This document shows, piece after piece, positions 12,507 to 24,620 of a stretch of 64,000 nucleotides of DNA. This DNA is from Diaporthe sp. PMI_573 (lineage: Eukaryota; Ascomycota; Sordariomycetes; Diaporthales; Diaporthaceae). The stretch spans positions 1 through 64,000 of the forward strand of contig JAJTUP010000015.1 in assembly GCA_021399435.1 (NCBI GenBank). Reading direction: 5' to 3'. Within the stretch, counting starts at the first letter, position 1. The number at the start of each line of letters is the position of its first letter. Position numbers and translations under genes: made by a program. The notes beneath the pieces are model-generated. The model made no database searches and was not told the origin of the DNA. It was given only the letters and a program-made list of their open reading frames with translations.

Positions 12507-12511
12507 CTAAA

Positions 12512-13250
12512 TATCCCAACTTCCTCTACTGCCAATCGGGCCTTTCTACTTGTAATGTGCACTAGTGTTTGTACTACCCTTCTTGCCTTAGCTGTGCCTT
12601 GTACTAACTAAGAATCTAGAACAAAAAGTGTGGCGTTTGCTGTCTCCTGTCTGTTGATATTACTATACGGATAGCTGAGGGTAATACAATATAGGAGGCC
12701 TGGGCTAAGATTATTTGCCAGGAGAGCTACTTTTGTGTAATCCTCATTTAGTTGCATGGAAATGTAGCTGGCTGTTGCTTGTAGAAGTATGGCAACCGTT
12801 ATATAACCAAGTGCTTTAAGTATTACTTGCGCCTTAATAGATTCTGTAGGAGTGCTTGTGCGGAGTATATATAGTAGTTGTATAGACATTGTTGCGACTA
12901 TTATAATGATAATTAGCCGTCTAATTTAAGCAATGAGGATTCTTTGGACAATAAAGAGTTTGATGCTGAGGGTACCTTGAGCCCTAAGGTTAAGCGCGAG
13001 CCTATGGTAATTAACTTATAGCGTAATGCCTAGGTTGTTGATTCTGGTTCTAAGTAGGTTGGATTGTGCGGTGGATCTTAGGTGGTGGGAGGTTGGGTTT
13101 TTATATAGTGGATTTTCTCTAATGGTGGGCTTTCTTCCTACTCTACTTGTATAATAATTCTTTTTTGTATATTAAATCCAAACTTTTCTTAACTTAATTT
13201 CTATATGATTCTGTTCCTATAAAATGCAAGCTTTTGTCTAAAGTGTTCCC
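12512..13250. other. Right flank of element D, weakly mutated
   Basis: Continuous with 4,336-5,088 before D inserted. On the plus strand, 12,900-13,090 reads as a plausible former coding segment (NEDSLDNKEFDAEG, then SPKVKREPMV) before TAG stops begin. On the minus strand there is one intact 93-residue frame, listed separately. I recognise no family. Confidence 0.35.
12608..12889 (-). CDS. Hypothetical small protein, 93 residues, unrecognised
   Basis: An ATG-initiated frame (MSIQLLYILRTS) with no internal stop, in a region where nearly every other frame is broken. It contains a hydrophobic stretch (residues about 22-45, AQVILKALGYITVAILLQ) that could be a membrane segment, and a second weaker one (LLANNLSPGLLYCITL). 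It lies between the right end of element D and the copia relict. It may be a chance open frame or an exon of an old gene. I recognise no homolog and assign no function. Confidence 0.2.
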   Translation of the reverse strand: MSIQLLYILRTSTPTESIKAQVILKALGYITVAILLQATASYISMQLNEDYTKVALLANNLSPGLLYCITLSYPYSNINRQETANATLFVLDS

Positions 13251-13329
13251 TGTTTTTGCTTTCTCCCAGGCTATAGTAGTATTCTTGGCCGTTCTTGTAT
13301 AGCCTGATCCTGCCCTAGGTCTGCTTTTG

Positions 13330-13560
13330 GTTGTTTTTTATACAGCCTAAAGTATCCTGGCCCTGTTCTAAGGTGTCCTGGCTCTGTCCTTGTATGTCTT
13401 AAAGTATCCTGGCCATGTCCTGAGGTATCCTGGCTCTATCCTTATATGTCTTAAAGTATTCTGGCTATATCTTAAGTTGTTCTAGCCGTGTCCTTTATAT
13501 ATTCTAGGGCTGTCCTGGCTATATCCTGGGCCTTTCTATTATATGTTTTGGGCCTATTCT
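13330..13560. repeat. Degenerate short tandem repeats at the copia 3' end
   Basis: About ten imperfect units built on GTCCTGGC(C/T)(C/A)TGTCCT with period roughly 23-26 bases. Read on the minus strand they encode Gln/Asp/Ile/Arg-rich peptide repeats (QDTLEQGQDTLG and similar) just downstream of the pol stop region. This looks like a terminal repeat zone of the copia element rather than a separate satellite. Confidence 0.5.
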
Positions 13561-16352
13561 GGCTATGTCCTTAAGCCTTATGCCGGGCTTATCTTTTCTT
13601 TGTTTTTTGTGTAGCTATTCTACAGTCTTTTCTTTTTACCCTTTTTGGTCTATCCTTATATAATTAAATTAGCTACCTTTTCCCCTGCCTCTTCTTATAA
13701 GTATGTCTTTTCCTCCTCTTTTAATAGAGACAGTAAGGGTCTTATTCTAGTTATATGGTCTAGTCGGGAGGATCCTAGCTTTTTAGCTAGAGGCCTGGGT
13801 TTAATTTTTAGTATAATTCTAGACCTAAGTAGTCTCTATCTTTTTCCTCTATTCTTTTTGGTCTAGGCAATCTATGTATGCTTTAATCCTAATCTTTAGT
13901 CTATTGGTAGAAATAAGTTGCTCTAGTATTAAATTTGGTATCTTCTTTATATAAGCATCTGCTAGATTATCTTAGCTATTAATCTATTATACCTTAGAAA
14001 TTTCTTTCCTCTTGTATAATTCCCTGAGAGACATGATATCTATTATAAGTCTCTTCTTGTCTGTAGTTCCCAGCTTTACCAGGCATTTGTACAGTAATTG
14101 TAAATTTAAGCAGATTATTACTGAGATTCTTAGTATAGCTAAATAGTCTATAATTCTGTTTATTGTCGTACTAAGCGCTATACTACTGTTAAATCTAATT
14201 ATTATGCCATATAGCTTACTTGCCAGTACACTCTGGGTTACTTTTTTATACTTAGTTAAGCTCTAGTATATAATGTTTCTAAAGATCTTAAAATTGGTTT
14301 CTATACGGCTAGTTTCTATAGCTAGCACAATAATGAATCTAAGTTGTAATATAAGGTTCTTGTTGTTTGCAAATAAGCCATCTATAAAGATATATATCTT
14401 TATATAATTGAGTTTAAGTAGCATATAGATAAGCCCTCTCTTAGGGTTTTCTATTTGCCACCCTAGTTGTATATTTAAGGTTTCTATATTCTTTTCTTTA
14501 GGGTTCTTAACTTATGTAGCTATTGACAGGTTATACAATGCTTTTAGCTAATAGATTAATGCTATGTATGCTCTTCTTGCATGTTGTATAATATACTGCT
14601 AAGGTGTATTATCTTTATCTATATTAATTGTATAAAGCTGGTTTGCTTAGCCTTTTTAAGTGAGGATAATGTTATGTCTATCTTTTTGGATTTGTCTGCT
14701 ATTAAAGTTAATCGGGGTATTCTCTTCTAGGATTATTTTTGGTTTTGTACGAAACTTTTTCTTCTATAGTTCCTTCTCCTTTCTTTCTAAAAATCGTGTG
14801 GTAGTAAAGATTAAGGTATCGTCTATTTAGAGGCCTGTAATTCTAAAGGATTCTGGTCTGTCTATAGTAAATAGTAGGCATGGATTATACGTAGAGATTA
14901 ATATCTTTAGAGATTTAGTATAGTGTATATAATAAGTCTTGTATTAGTGGAGGCTAGACTTTGTAAGGCCGTATAATGGCTTCTCAATTAGAAGAACTGT
15001 ATCTAGAGGGTATCTATCTTGTAGCTCTGCTAGTAGTTATATAATAATTGTCCTTATAAGTAAGTTATATAACTAAGTATATGCCTGAATAATGTCTTAA
15101 AGCTCCCCCCTTATACTAAAGTATAGTATAAGGGTTGGTCCCAAGGCTAAAATTATGCGCTAGCTTATCTGTTAAATTGTAAGTGCTTAGGTAAGAATGA
15201 TTTCTTTGCCCTTATTACTATAGCCTTATACAACAAGTCTTGACTTTTTGACTGGTCTAGTTGACTTGTTTTTAATCTTTTGTACTATATACATCTTGTA
15301 GACTCTTAGTGCCTTGTATACTATTGGGTTATATTGTATAAAGCGAAAGACTTCTTTATTTGCTAGGGCGTTAATTTTTATGGCGTCTGATTCTTTATAT
15401 AGGGCTCCTAGAGTGGTGATAATATTGTCTTGGCGAAGCTTGACAGCTAACTTGTAGTTATCTCTCTCTTTCTGGGTAAGAAAGAGTCTTAGTAAGGATT
15501 GTATAGGGTGCTTTCTTGGTCTTTTTTTCTTTCTTGGCTAAGTTGGCTCTGGAAGAGGTAGTTTTGGAAGGTTGTTGTCTGGTAGTTATGTAATCTTGTT
15601 AGATTAATAATAGGGTTTGACATATATTACACGAAACTGAGTTGGCCTGTTAACTATGTTTATAGTAATTGTGTATCCTTTGATCTCTTTCATTTTGTAT
15701 AGTCTAGTCTATTCCTTATTCTCTCTCTAGACTATAACTTTACTTTTTAGTAGAAGAGAAAGTACTTTATATATATATGGGCCGTTCTTTGTATTAATTG
15801 CCCGGTTAATGTTAACTTCTATACAAATTCCTCTCAGCATTTTTATGGCCTTCTGCACAGCTTCTGCCCTTTATATAATATTAGGTAATAGTGGTAAGTC
15901 CTGGCTTATTTGTAGATATGCTCTAAAAATAAGTAAAGTTGGTATAATGTCGTTTGGGCCAGCTGTATTGTTTAAAGCTTTGATAGCTATCTAAAGAATT
16001 GTCTTCTTATCTATATAGTGGCCGATTTCTGCCTTTAGAATATTATATACTCTCTGGAGTAGTATATGTACTCTCTTAATCTTGCCAACAGCCTAGTATG
16101 CTTCTACAGGCATCTCTTTATACAAGATACCTATAATCTGGGCACTATTTCTGAATTCTTTTGAAGCAAAATTGGTGCCTGCGTTATATATAATGTAGTT
16201 AGGCGGGCCTGTATAGGTGTAGATCTAGCACCTATATAGGGCATTTTATGTATCTTGTGCAGACAAGGAGCTAAGGAAAGTTGCTACTTGAAAGCTTGTA
16301 TCCGCGTCAATTATATATAGAATGTTTTGGTTTTTTAGTTATACTACATCTA

Positions 16353-16530
16353 ACGTGGTTGGACAGTGAGTGGCGGATGACAGTGAGTGGCGGATTTTTC
16401 ATACAACTGCCAACTTTAGCCAACCCCAGCACCCACCCAGGGCAGAGAAATGAATACAAATTGGTACCAATTGGTGCTAACTGTTCCCAATTGCCTATTT
16501 TTAATTGATTTAGTTAATTTGGAGTTGTGA
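16353..16530 (+). repeat. Left terminal inverted repeat of Fot1-type copy 1
   Basis: About 175-180 bases match the right end (18,500-18,678) in inverted orientation. Near the tip is a direct subrepeat (ACAGTGAGTGGCGGAT twice), a likely pair of transposase binding sites. Most differences between the two arms are transitions. Confidence 0.8.
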
Positions 16531-16619
16531 TGGGGTTGTAGTGCTAGTCTGAAAGTTTAAAGTTTTGGTGGGCGGGTTTGTTTTTGGTGTAGATCGCGTC
16601 CCCGTTTTTCGCGTTAGTC

Positions 16620-18338
16620 TTGCATCATTCTACCTACTTAAATGTTCAACACGTTAGAAATCAACAACCACAAATGTATCCTTCATCTAAAGAAGGGAAA
16701 ATCCTTCTTATTGTTCAGGCTATTCAGAACTCTAAGAAAAATCGTGTTAAACCACTACCTATAACTCAAGCTACTAAGATCTTTAATATTCCCGAAATAA
16801 TACTACGCTATAGGATGAATAAATAACGCTCTTGTGTAGAATTACACGTTGATACCTATAAACTCGATCTAGTTGAAGAGCAAACGCTTATCTAATATAT
16901 TATTAAGTAAGATAAATAAGGATTTCTAATATAGCTTTCTGGTGTGGAAGATATAGCCAACCTCCTGCTAGCATTACGTGACGGCAAGCTGGTTAGTACT
17001 AAATAGGCACGACGCTTTATAGATGTATAACCAAGCCTGAAAACAAGGTTTAATTAGCCTTATGATTACTAGAGGGCCCTCTACGAAGATCTAGAGGTCA
17101 TTAAGAACTAGTTCTACCTACTCCGCAACATGATAGCCAAGTATAGTATCATAGATAATAACCTGTATAACTTTAATAAGACCGGCTTTATAATGGGCAT
17201 AATAACCATGTTAATAGTTATTACACGTTCTAATTAATATGGAAAGGCTAAATCTATATAGCCTGGAAACCGGGAATGGGTAATAGTCATTAAATGTATT
17301 AATGCAAAGGGCTGGTGTATTCCGCTGTTTGTCATCATGCAAGGTGCCTACCACCTTGCCAACTAGACAACAGAGTCAGGCTTCCCACCAACCTAGATAA
17401 TCAAGCCTACTCCAAATAAGTAGACAGATAACGAGACTAGTCTTGAATAGATTCGGTACTTCGACAAGTATATAAAGTAACGGACAAAGAATACATACCA
17501 GATGCTCATCCTTAATAGCCATGAGAGCTATATATTAGCAGAGTTTAAGTAGTACTGTAAAGAGTACAGCATTATCCTTATTAGCATACTACCATATTCT
17601 TTTCATCTACTCCAGCTATTAGACGTTAGATTATTCTCGCCATTAAAGCATATATATAGTGATAAGATTAATCTCTTCATCTAGGCCTCCATTAACTACA
17701 TCACTAAGTCTGAGTTCTTTCTTGGGTTTAAAGCAGCCTATAATAAGATCTTTACGGAGGAAAACATGAAATCTGGGTTTAGAGGAGCTGGGATTTCTCT
17801 ATAAGACCCAGACTCCGTTATCTCTAAGCTGGATATCCGCCTATAAACTCTAGTATAGTCCCTTCCCGTGTTACCATCCAAATAAGAATCACAAACACCC
17901 TCTAATACCCACCAGACTGTCCAGCAATCAAGTTTTATTAAGGGCAAGATCTCCAACCATCAGGGCAGCTCCCCTATACCGATTATGGAGGCTGTCAACA
18001 GGATAACAAAGGGAGCACAAGCAATAACACACTCAATTACACTTATAAGCTAGCAGATCCAGACACTTCAAGAGGCTAACATAGCACTCGCCAAACACTA
18101 GAGGGCTAAAAGAAGTCGGGTCCAGCTTAGAGGAGTACTTAGTATTGAGGACTCTCAGGCAATAATCAAAGAAAAACAAAAGGAGAAGCAGCTAGCTAGT
18201 AAAATAGCTAAGGGTACCAAGGAGGCAGTCCGCGGCAGACCAAGCAAACAACAATATAGTAACTACGGTAATACTAGGCATTATATAACAACTTGTAAGA
18301 AAGATATAGAAAGGTCTAGTCATTCAGATTCCGAGTAA
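16620..18338 (+). pseudogene. Relict Fot1/pogo-type transposase
   Basis: The frame starts at 16,620 (or the second ATG, 16,674) and would end at the TAA at 18,336. The amino-terminal helix-turn-helix region is intact for 68 residues (KEGKILLIVQAIQNS, ITQATKIFNIPE). The DDE core is recognisable: NKTGFIMG, GAYHLAN, and LILNSHESY where the catalytic Asp of LxLDxHxSH is Asn, followed by LLQLLDVRLFSPLKHIY. A basic RGRPSKQQ (AT-hook-like) stretch lies near the end. About 15-20 in-frame TAA/TAG stops show that it is inactive. Confidence 0.85.
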
Positions 18339-18499
18339 ATAATAGCTCTTTTTTAAGTAGTCCACAGCAGACCACCCAAATAGTCAGTTTAGGTAGTGTA
18401 GATTAAGGTTAATTCTACATGGTTAAAATGCTCCATTTTGGTAGGGAAGCCGATTTTCCCACCAAAAGTCGTCCACTTCAGACTAGCACTACAGCCACG

Positions 18500-18678
18500 C
18501 CAACCACTCCAAATTAACTAAATCAATTAAAAATAGGTAATTAGGAACAGTTGGCACCAATTAGTGCTAATTTGTATTTATTTCTCTGCCCTGGGTGGGT
18601 GCTGGGGTTGGCTAAAGTTGGCAGTTGTATGAAAAATCCGCTACTCACTGTCATCCGCCACTCACTGTCCAACCACGT
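18500..18678 (+). repeat. Right terminal inverted repeat of Fot1-type copy 1
   Basis: Inverted partner of 16,353-16,530. It ends CTGTCCAACCACGT, then the TA duplication, and carries the same tip-proximal direct subrepeat. Confidence 0.8.
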
Positions 18679-19016
18679 TATAATAATTTTATAGTTAAAA
18701 TGGCTTTTGTCTCTAATAGAGAACTTAAATCTCTTTGGTACTGGGTTATGTAATTGGTAATGGTGGTAGAACTTCTAAATCTTTTCTAGAATAGCTTCTT
18801 TTATATATATGTGCCCAGTACTTTTTAGAAGTCGATATAGCTTCTTTATATATAGGTATCTAAATCTTCTGTAAAGCCTTCTAAGCTGTACTTCTGTAAA
18901 GAAGGAAACTGCTTCTATACAGCTAATGTTAAAGAATAGGTGACCCTATTTACATACTATAGAGATTGTCATGCCATTACTTTGTATAATAACGTTTTGT
19001 ACATTGTTAAAGTAGG

Positions 19017-19479
19017 TGTCACGAACGTGATAGGAATAGAACTAGGGTTTGACTGTTGGTCCCCTGGAGGCGCAGGTAAACCCCACAGGCTAGCTGGCTA
19101 GGCCTGTAGAAAGAGGCACGACTATTGGTGTACGTGACCTAGGACATTCGCTTACCTAAGGATGAATTACTTAGATTACCAGCAGGATAGTAATCTAAGT
19201 GAGCCAACTAGATCACCAGGATTACCAGATCACTAGTAAGCCAGGTAAGCCTTGTAAGCCAGGCTGAAGAGATAGACATATAAGGACATACTTATTACCA
19301 GATAGCCAGATAGTATAAACAGCTCTTTAGCAGTCAATCTAAGTATTTACCCTGAATAGCTTTTATTAGCTTATAATCATTATCAGAAACCCTATTGCTT
19401 AATTAACTACCTTATTATATATCTTAGATATAAACCCAATCTCTTAGTTTAAAAGACCCAGGAAACCTTAATTATTATA
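19017..19479 (+). repeat. 5' LTR of element B (463 bp)
   Basis: Starts TGTCACGAACG and ends TTAATTATTATA. Its right half (R-U5, about 19,265-19,479) aligns with the LTRs of A, C and the solo LTR. Its left half (U3) is largely different, so B is a distinct LTR subtype. Confidence 0.8.
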
Positions 19480-19548
19480 TTTTAACTGCTCTTGTTCTTA
19501 CGTTATGATACAGACTCTAAGCAATATTATATGCAAAATCCCTTTATA

Positions 19549-22500
19549 ATGTCTAGATTTAGAAACAACTAATCTTAGCATAATTTCTAGTAGGAATTAG
19601 ATAGTACTAATAATAATAATAATACCAAGATGAACTCCTAGTAGCTTAAGAAGCTGGTCGAAAAAGTGACTAGGCTCCGCACCTTTATTAACGAGCAAGC
19701 TTGCTAGAACAAAAAGATAAAAGGACTTAAATAAGAAGTTACTACCTTTTAAGCTACCGCTAATATTATCAATACCCTAATTTCAACCAAGGAAAATATT
19801 AGGCTTAATAGCCTAATCCTATATAATAAAACAACCAGATAGTTATAGGCCTACCTTATATAGATGCGGGCTTACTAATGTTTTAATTATCTAGATAGCC
19901 AGCCAGATGGGAAGCAAATTATACATGTATCTTTATTCTTTAAGGAAAGAGCCCTTGCTTAGTTTAAACCCTACCTTACCAACTTTATTAACGCTAAGAA
20001 CTTTAAGGAATATAAATAAAAGATATAGAATATTTTCAATAAATATAAAAATTATAAAAATACCTTTAAATCTCTATTCTAAGATTTAGACAAAAAACAG
20101 TAAATAAAATAAAAATTTACAAACTATAAATAACAAGGCCTAGCAACTACCTATACAGCCAAATTCCGCCAAATCTATATATATATAGACTATATAGATA
20201 GTACTAAGATCTTTATGTTCTACTAGGGACTAAAAGAAGAAGTAAAGGATAAATTAGCTAAACAAGACCAACCCGATAACTTCTTACAGTATATCAAACT
20301 AGCTATTAAAATTAACAATAGGCTCTACAAATAATACCTAAAATAAAAAGGCAATACTTTTAGATAATTCTGGAACAATAACTCTAACAGATAAAATAAG
20401 CCCAATTCTAAAAGGAAATACAATTACAACAACCCAACCTAGTAGGAACAGCAGGTAGGCCCTATAAAACTTAATACCACTTAACAAAGGGACAAAAAAG
20501 ACATTAAATACTTTAATTACAGGAAGAAAGAATACTTTATACAAGAATACTACAGTAAGAAGAAGGACTAAAAGCCTGTATCTAAAGGCTCTAGATAGGC
20601 CAATATAATTACCTATACTAGCGGGCTACCATGCTTAAAGATACAATAAGCTATTACTAAACAACACTACCAGTACAAGACGGAATGGTATAAGCTATAC
20701 CCAGTGTACCCTAACTAGACAGTAAAAGATAAAAGGATCCTATTTGGTATTATTCCTTAAAACTTACCTACTAATAATAAACAAGAAGGTAAGTTAAAAA
20801 TAGGAAAAACAATCTAATAATAATTATTATAAATAGTACATATAAAGCTAAATAAGGCTAAAGAAGCTAAGAGGTATACCTTGCTTAGTTAGACAGCTTG
20901 CTGCAATAATAGCTACACCATATACTAAAGTAACAAAAAAGGAGCCAACTAGTTCCTTAAAGGCACAAAATAATAACATACCCTAGCCATAGAAGGATAA
21001 AAAAAACTCCTACACAACCTAAGGAAAGAGCTAGCAGGAAAAATTCCTTAAGATCTACTTACACCTTAAGCATAGTAAGAGAACCCGCAGATATACTTAG
21101 AAAAAGCACCCCTACTGGCCCCCAGGACTAACATTATAGAAGTACTAATTATAAAACAATCCCTCAAGCAAATAACATAAAAACCGAGGAAGGAGATTAA
21201 GAAAGATAAAGATATAGAAAGAACGTTCCCTTGCTATAGTTGCTATCCTAGCATTTCATAGGCCTTATATATCTACAATAGATATAAAATCTATATATAG
21301 GAGAAAGTAAGCTATAACTAGTTTTCCTAGAGGTACTAAAAGCAGGATATCTAACAAACTTATAAAAGAGAAGACTTTAAGAGATAGAAACTTAAAAAAT
21401 AATATAATAATGTAGGCTATGTAATATTTCGACTTAATCTACATACCCCCTTAACATATCTACATAACCCTACTAGATAGCATACTTATAAAAACAAGAA
21501 ATGTCGAATATATATAGATAATAAAGTTAAAGAATGGTACTAACTATAGTAGTAAGAATAGATTCTTAGCCCTATAAAGCCTATAATATAGAAAGAAAGC
21601 ATATAATAGCTTATAGAAGACCTGTAATAATTATAGAATATTACATAATAGAACATTAAGAGTATCGACAAAGTCCTAGGAAAGGATTACAAATAGCTAA
21701 AAAACTAAACAAGCTATCTATAAAGCCTCAGACAGTAGAAAAGACCCCTACAAGGTATTTGTATATAATAAATACTGATAATAACTATTAATATTTAAAA
21801 ATCAAGGTAGAGCTCGGGGCCTACTAGTACTACATGCTTATTAATAGTAGAGTATAGGGGAATTTCATCTTTCTAAAGATAGTAAATAGATACCTCCTTA
21901 CTTAGTATAAGAAAAAGGAACCCTATAGACTTAATATAGTTAATAGCACGAAAGTTACTTATAGAAACAATATTATTAATATAGAGACTAATTACCTCCA
22001 GGTCTAGATCTAAGACTATATTAAGCAACTTTTGTTTAACATTATTAAGACAGTAGATTACTAGTTAATCCTAGAAATACCTTGGTTGAAAAAGAACAAT
22101 CCTTGAATAGATTAAACTACTAGCCAGATTTACTAGGCAAATCCTGTCAGCTTAACAAAAGGAATAATTATATATTGTAAGGATAAGCAGAGCTTAGTCC
22201 CTAAAGACAGCACCTAAATATATGTTTAAATAAGCCTATTAACTACCTCTTATAATGGAGAGAAAGACTTAGTCCCTAAGCAGGCTTTAGAATAGCCTTT
22301 AAACAAGCCGGCACAATAATAATATAAACCAGGTAGTCCGCTACAGACTAACAAGAAAAACTTACTATCAAGCTAAATATAATACAAATCCGACAAAAAG
22401 AATAGTCTAATATAGACTAATATAAAGAAACAATAAATCATACTTATAGTATAAGAATATATTAAGGAAATCTAATAAGTATTAAGATAGATACAAGAGA

Positions 22501-24280
22501 TCCAGCATATATAGCATAAAATAATATCTACAGTTATGGTTACCTTAGCCGCAGAAACCTTACAATAAGCACTAAAGGCCCAAAGGATTAGTTTAGCAAA
22601 ATAAGTTAAACCTATTTTCCAACAATTTATCACCTATCTATAAAAGGCTCAGGCAGTAGAGAAGGATCCCTAAAAGCTTATACCTTAAGAATACTATAAG
22701 TACACTAAGCTATTTTTAACAATACTTAACACCAGACTATTTAAATATAACAGCTAAAATTACAAAATACCCTTAAAACTAGGAAAGATACTCAAATTCT
22801 CTAAAATCTATAGGCTTAACAAAATATAACTTAAGGCACTTAGGAAGTACCTTGACGAGAACCTAGAAAAAGAGTACATTTAACTATTTACTTTATCTAC
22901 AGGATATCTAATCCTCTTTATACCAAAAAAGAACAGAAAGCTATAACTTTACGTAGATTATTACTAACTAAATAACATTATTATTAAAAACCACTACCCG
23001 CTACCTTTAATTAAAAAACTATAAAACTAACTACAAGGAGCTTAATAGTTTACAGCCCTAGACCTTAAAGGAGCCTATAACTTTATTAAATAAAAAAGGG
23101 CAAAGAATAGAAAACAATATTCTAAATACACTATAAATACTTTAAATACCTAGTTATACCATTTAAATTAACTAACATACCAGCATTGTTTTAAGCTATA
23201 ATTAATTATATTCTTAGAGAATATTTAGACATCTTTATAGTTATATACTTAGACAACATCTTTATCTACTCTAAAATACTTAAAGAACATAAGGAATATA
23301 TATACTAGGTACTATAAAAACTCTAGAATGTAAAACTTTTAGTCAAACCAAAGAAAAGCAAGTTCTATACCAAGAAAGTCAACTACCTTAGATATATTAT
23401 CCAGCCTGGATAAATTATAATATAAGCATCTAAAATCAAAGCCATCAAGTATTAGCCTATACCTATAAATGTTAAGAAAGTTTAAAGATTCTTTAGATAT
23501 ATTAACTTCTACAGATAATTTATTTAAGGTTACGAAAGACTTGCAAAACCTCTTATAAACCTTACTAAGAAAGATAAAGAATTTTAATAGATATAAGAAA
23601 TATAAGACACCTTTAATATAATAACCTAAAAGATTCTAAAAGAACTAATACTAGTTAAAGTAGACCTTAACAAGGTCTATAAAGTTAAGACCAACACCTC
23701 TAACTTTGCAATAAGAGGATAACTAGGTTAATAAGATGACTAAGGTAAACTATACTTTATTATATTTTTCTCGAAGAAATTTAATAGACCAGAGCTTAAT
23801 TACCCTATATATAATAAAGAACTTATAGTAATAATTAAAGCCTTTAAAGAATAACAGCATTATTTTATAGGAGCAAAATATTAGATTTAGGTCTATACTA
23901 ATTATAAGAACCTTACATACTTTATAATAATTAAAGAACTTAACAAGCACTAGATTAGATAGGCAGAGTTTTTATTATAATTTAACCTTAGGATTATTTA
24001 TTATAAAGGATTTAAGAATAGATAGGCAGATATACTTAGTAGATGGCTAGACTACCTATAGGAGGTTTTACTAAAAATATAGAGTATTTTCTAAGTTACC
24101 CCTAACAGAAACTTATTACAAGAACCCTAATAACTAGTAATAATACTCTAAGCCAAGGTTAACCCTAGTTAGGAAAACAAGCTTAAAACATTCTATGAAG
24201 ATATATCCTTAGAAACTAAGAAATAAATAGTAAAAGACAATAAAATATTATATCAAGAAAAGCAACTCTTTATACCTATA
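19549..24280 (+). pseudogene. Relict gag-pol of element B
   Basis: The gag ATG is at 19,549 (MSRFRNN). A retropepsin remnant with a GNFIFLK-like motif lies at about 21,840-21,890. RT covers about 22,750-23,560: it contains RKL*LYVDYY near 22,940 and ALDLKGAYNF near 23,055, and the YxDD box reads YLDN at about 23,247. An RNase H region (YNKELIVIIKAFKE near 23,810-23,850) follows. The frame carries numerous TAA/TAG and no more than a few TGA. Confidence 0.8.
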
Positions 24281-24460
24281 ACGTGGTTGGACAGTGAGTG
24301 GCGGATGATAGTGAGTGGCGGATTTTTCATACAACTACCAACTTTAGCCAACCCCAGCACCCACCCAGGGCAGAGAAATGAATACAAATTAGCACCAATT
24401 GGTACCAACTATTCCCAATTGCCTATTTTCAATTGATTTAGTCAATTTGGAGTGGTTGGC
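24281..24460 (-). repeat. Terminal inverted repeat (left side) of Fot1-type copy 2
   Basis: Inverted match to 26,430-26,606. It abuts the last base of element B after the TA duplication. Confidence 0.75.
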
Positions 24461-24620
24461 GTGGCTGCAGTACCAGTCTAAAGTAGACGACTTTTGGTGG
24501 GAAAATCAGCTTCCCTACCAAAATGGAGCATTTCAACCATACAGGATCAACCTCAATCTACACCACCTAAACCGACTATTTAGGCGGTCTACTACGAACT
24601 ACTTAAAAAAGAGCTATTAT

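Larger units (their letters stand above)
16353..18678 (+). mobile_element. Fot1/pogo-type DNA transposon, copy 1 (2,326 bp)
   Basis: The terminal inverted repeats begin ACGTGGTTGGACAG on both sides and are flanked by TA (16,351-16,352 and 18,679-18,680), the Tc1/mariner target duplication. It is inserted in the integrase region of the copia relict, whose frame resumes on the other side. It encodes a relict pogo/Fot1-type transposase on the plus strand. Its length is identical to copy 2 at 24,281-26,606. The ends are much less mutated than the surrounding retroelements. Confidence 0.9.
13200..19016 (-). mobile_element. Ty1/copia retrotransposon relict, split by a DNA transposon and cut by element B
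   Basis: Minus-strand copia pol is recognisable from 19,016 down to about 13,600. A Fot1-type element occupies 16,353-18,678, and pol reads on across it after removal of one TA. The 5' portion (gag, protease) is cut off at 19,016 by the LTR of element B. No LTR pair was found, so the left boundary is a guess. TpG is common and CpA scarce on the plus strand in much of it. Confidence 0.75.
13640..19016 (-). pseudogene. Relict copia pol (integrase, RT, RNase H)
   Basis: In minus-strand order: the pre-integrase zinc region (LRRLYRRFRY, then FYHHYQLHNPVPKRFKF) at 18,990-18,700, and the integrase core (YIIDADTSFQVATFL, NYIIYNAGTNFASKEF) at about 16,350-15,800. RVT_2-type reverse transcriptase follows, with DRYPLDTVLLIEKPLYGL near 15,030-14,980 and ITGL*IDDTLIF near 14,850. 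RNase H is last, with SVLASKLYGI and LVKLGTTDKKRL near 14,220 and 14,070. This is the domain order of Ty1/copia, in contrast to the neighbouring Ty3 elements. Stops are TAA/TAG. Confidence 0.8.
19017..24280 (+). mobile_element. Ty3-type retrotransposon B, 5' half, truncated at a Fot1-type insertion
   Basis: The 5' LTR at 19,017-19,479 is followed by gag, protease, reverse transcriptase and RNase H on the plus strand, ending inside the RNase H-integrase linker (ILYQEKQLFIPI) at 24,280, where Fot1-type copy 2 begins. No integrase or 3' LTR follows. To the right of the DNA transposon comes element C, which is the same half-element in opposite orientation. CpA persists and TpG is nearly gone on this strand. 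Confidence 0.85.
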
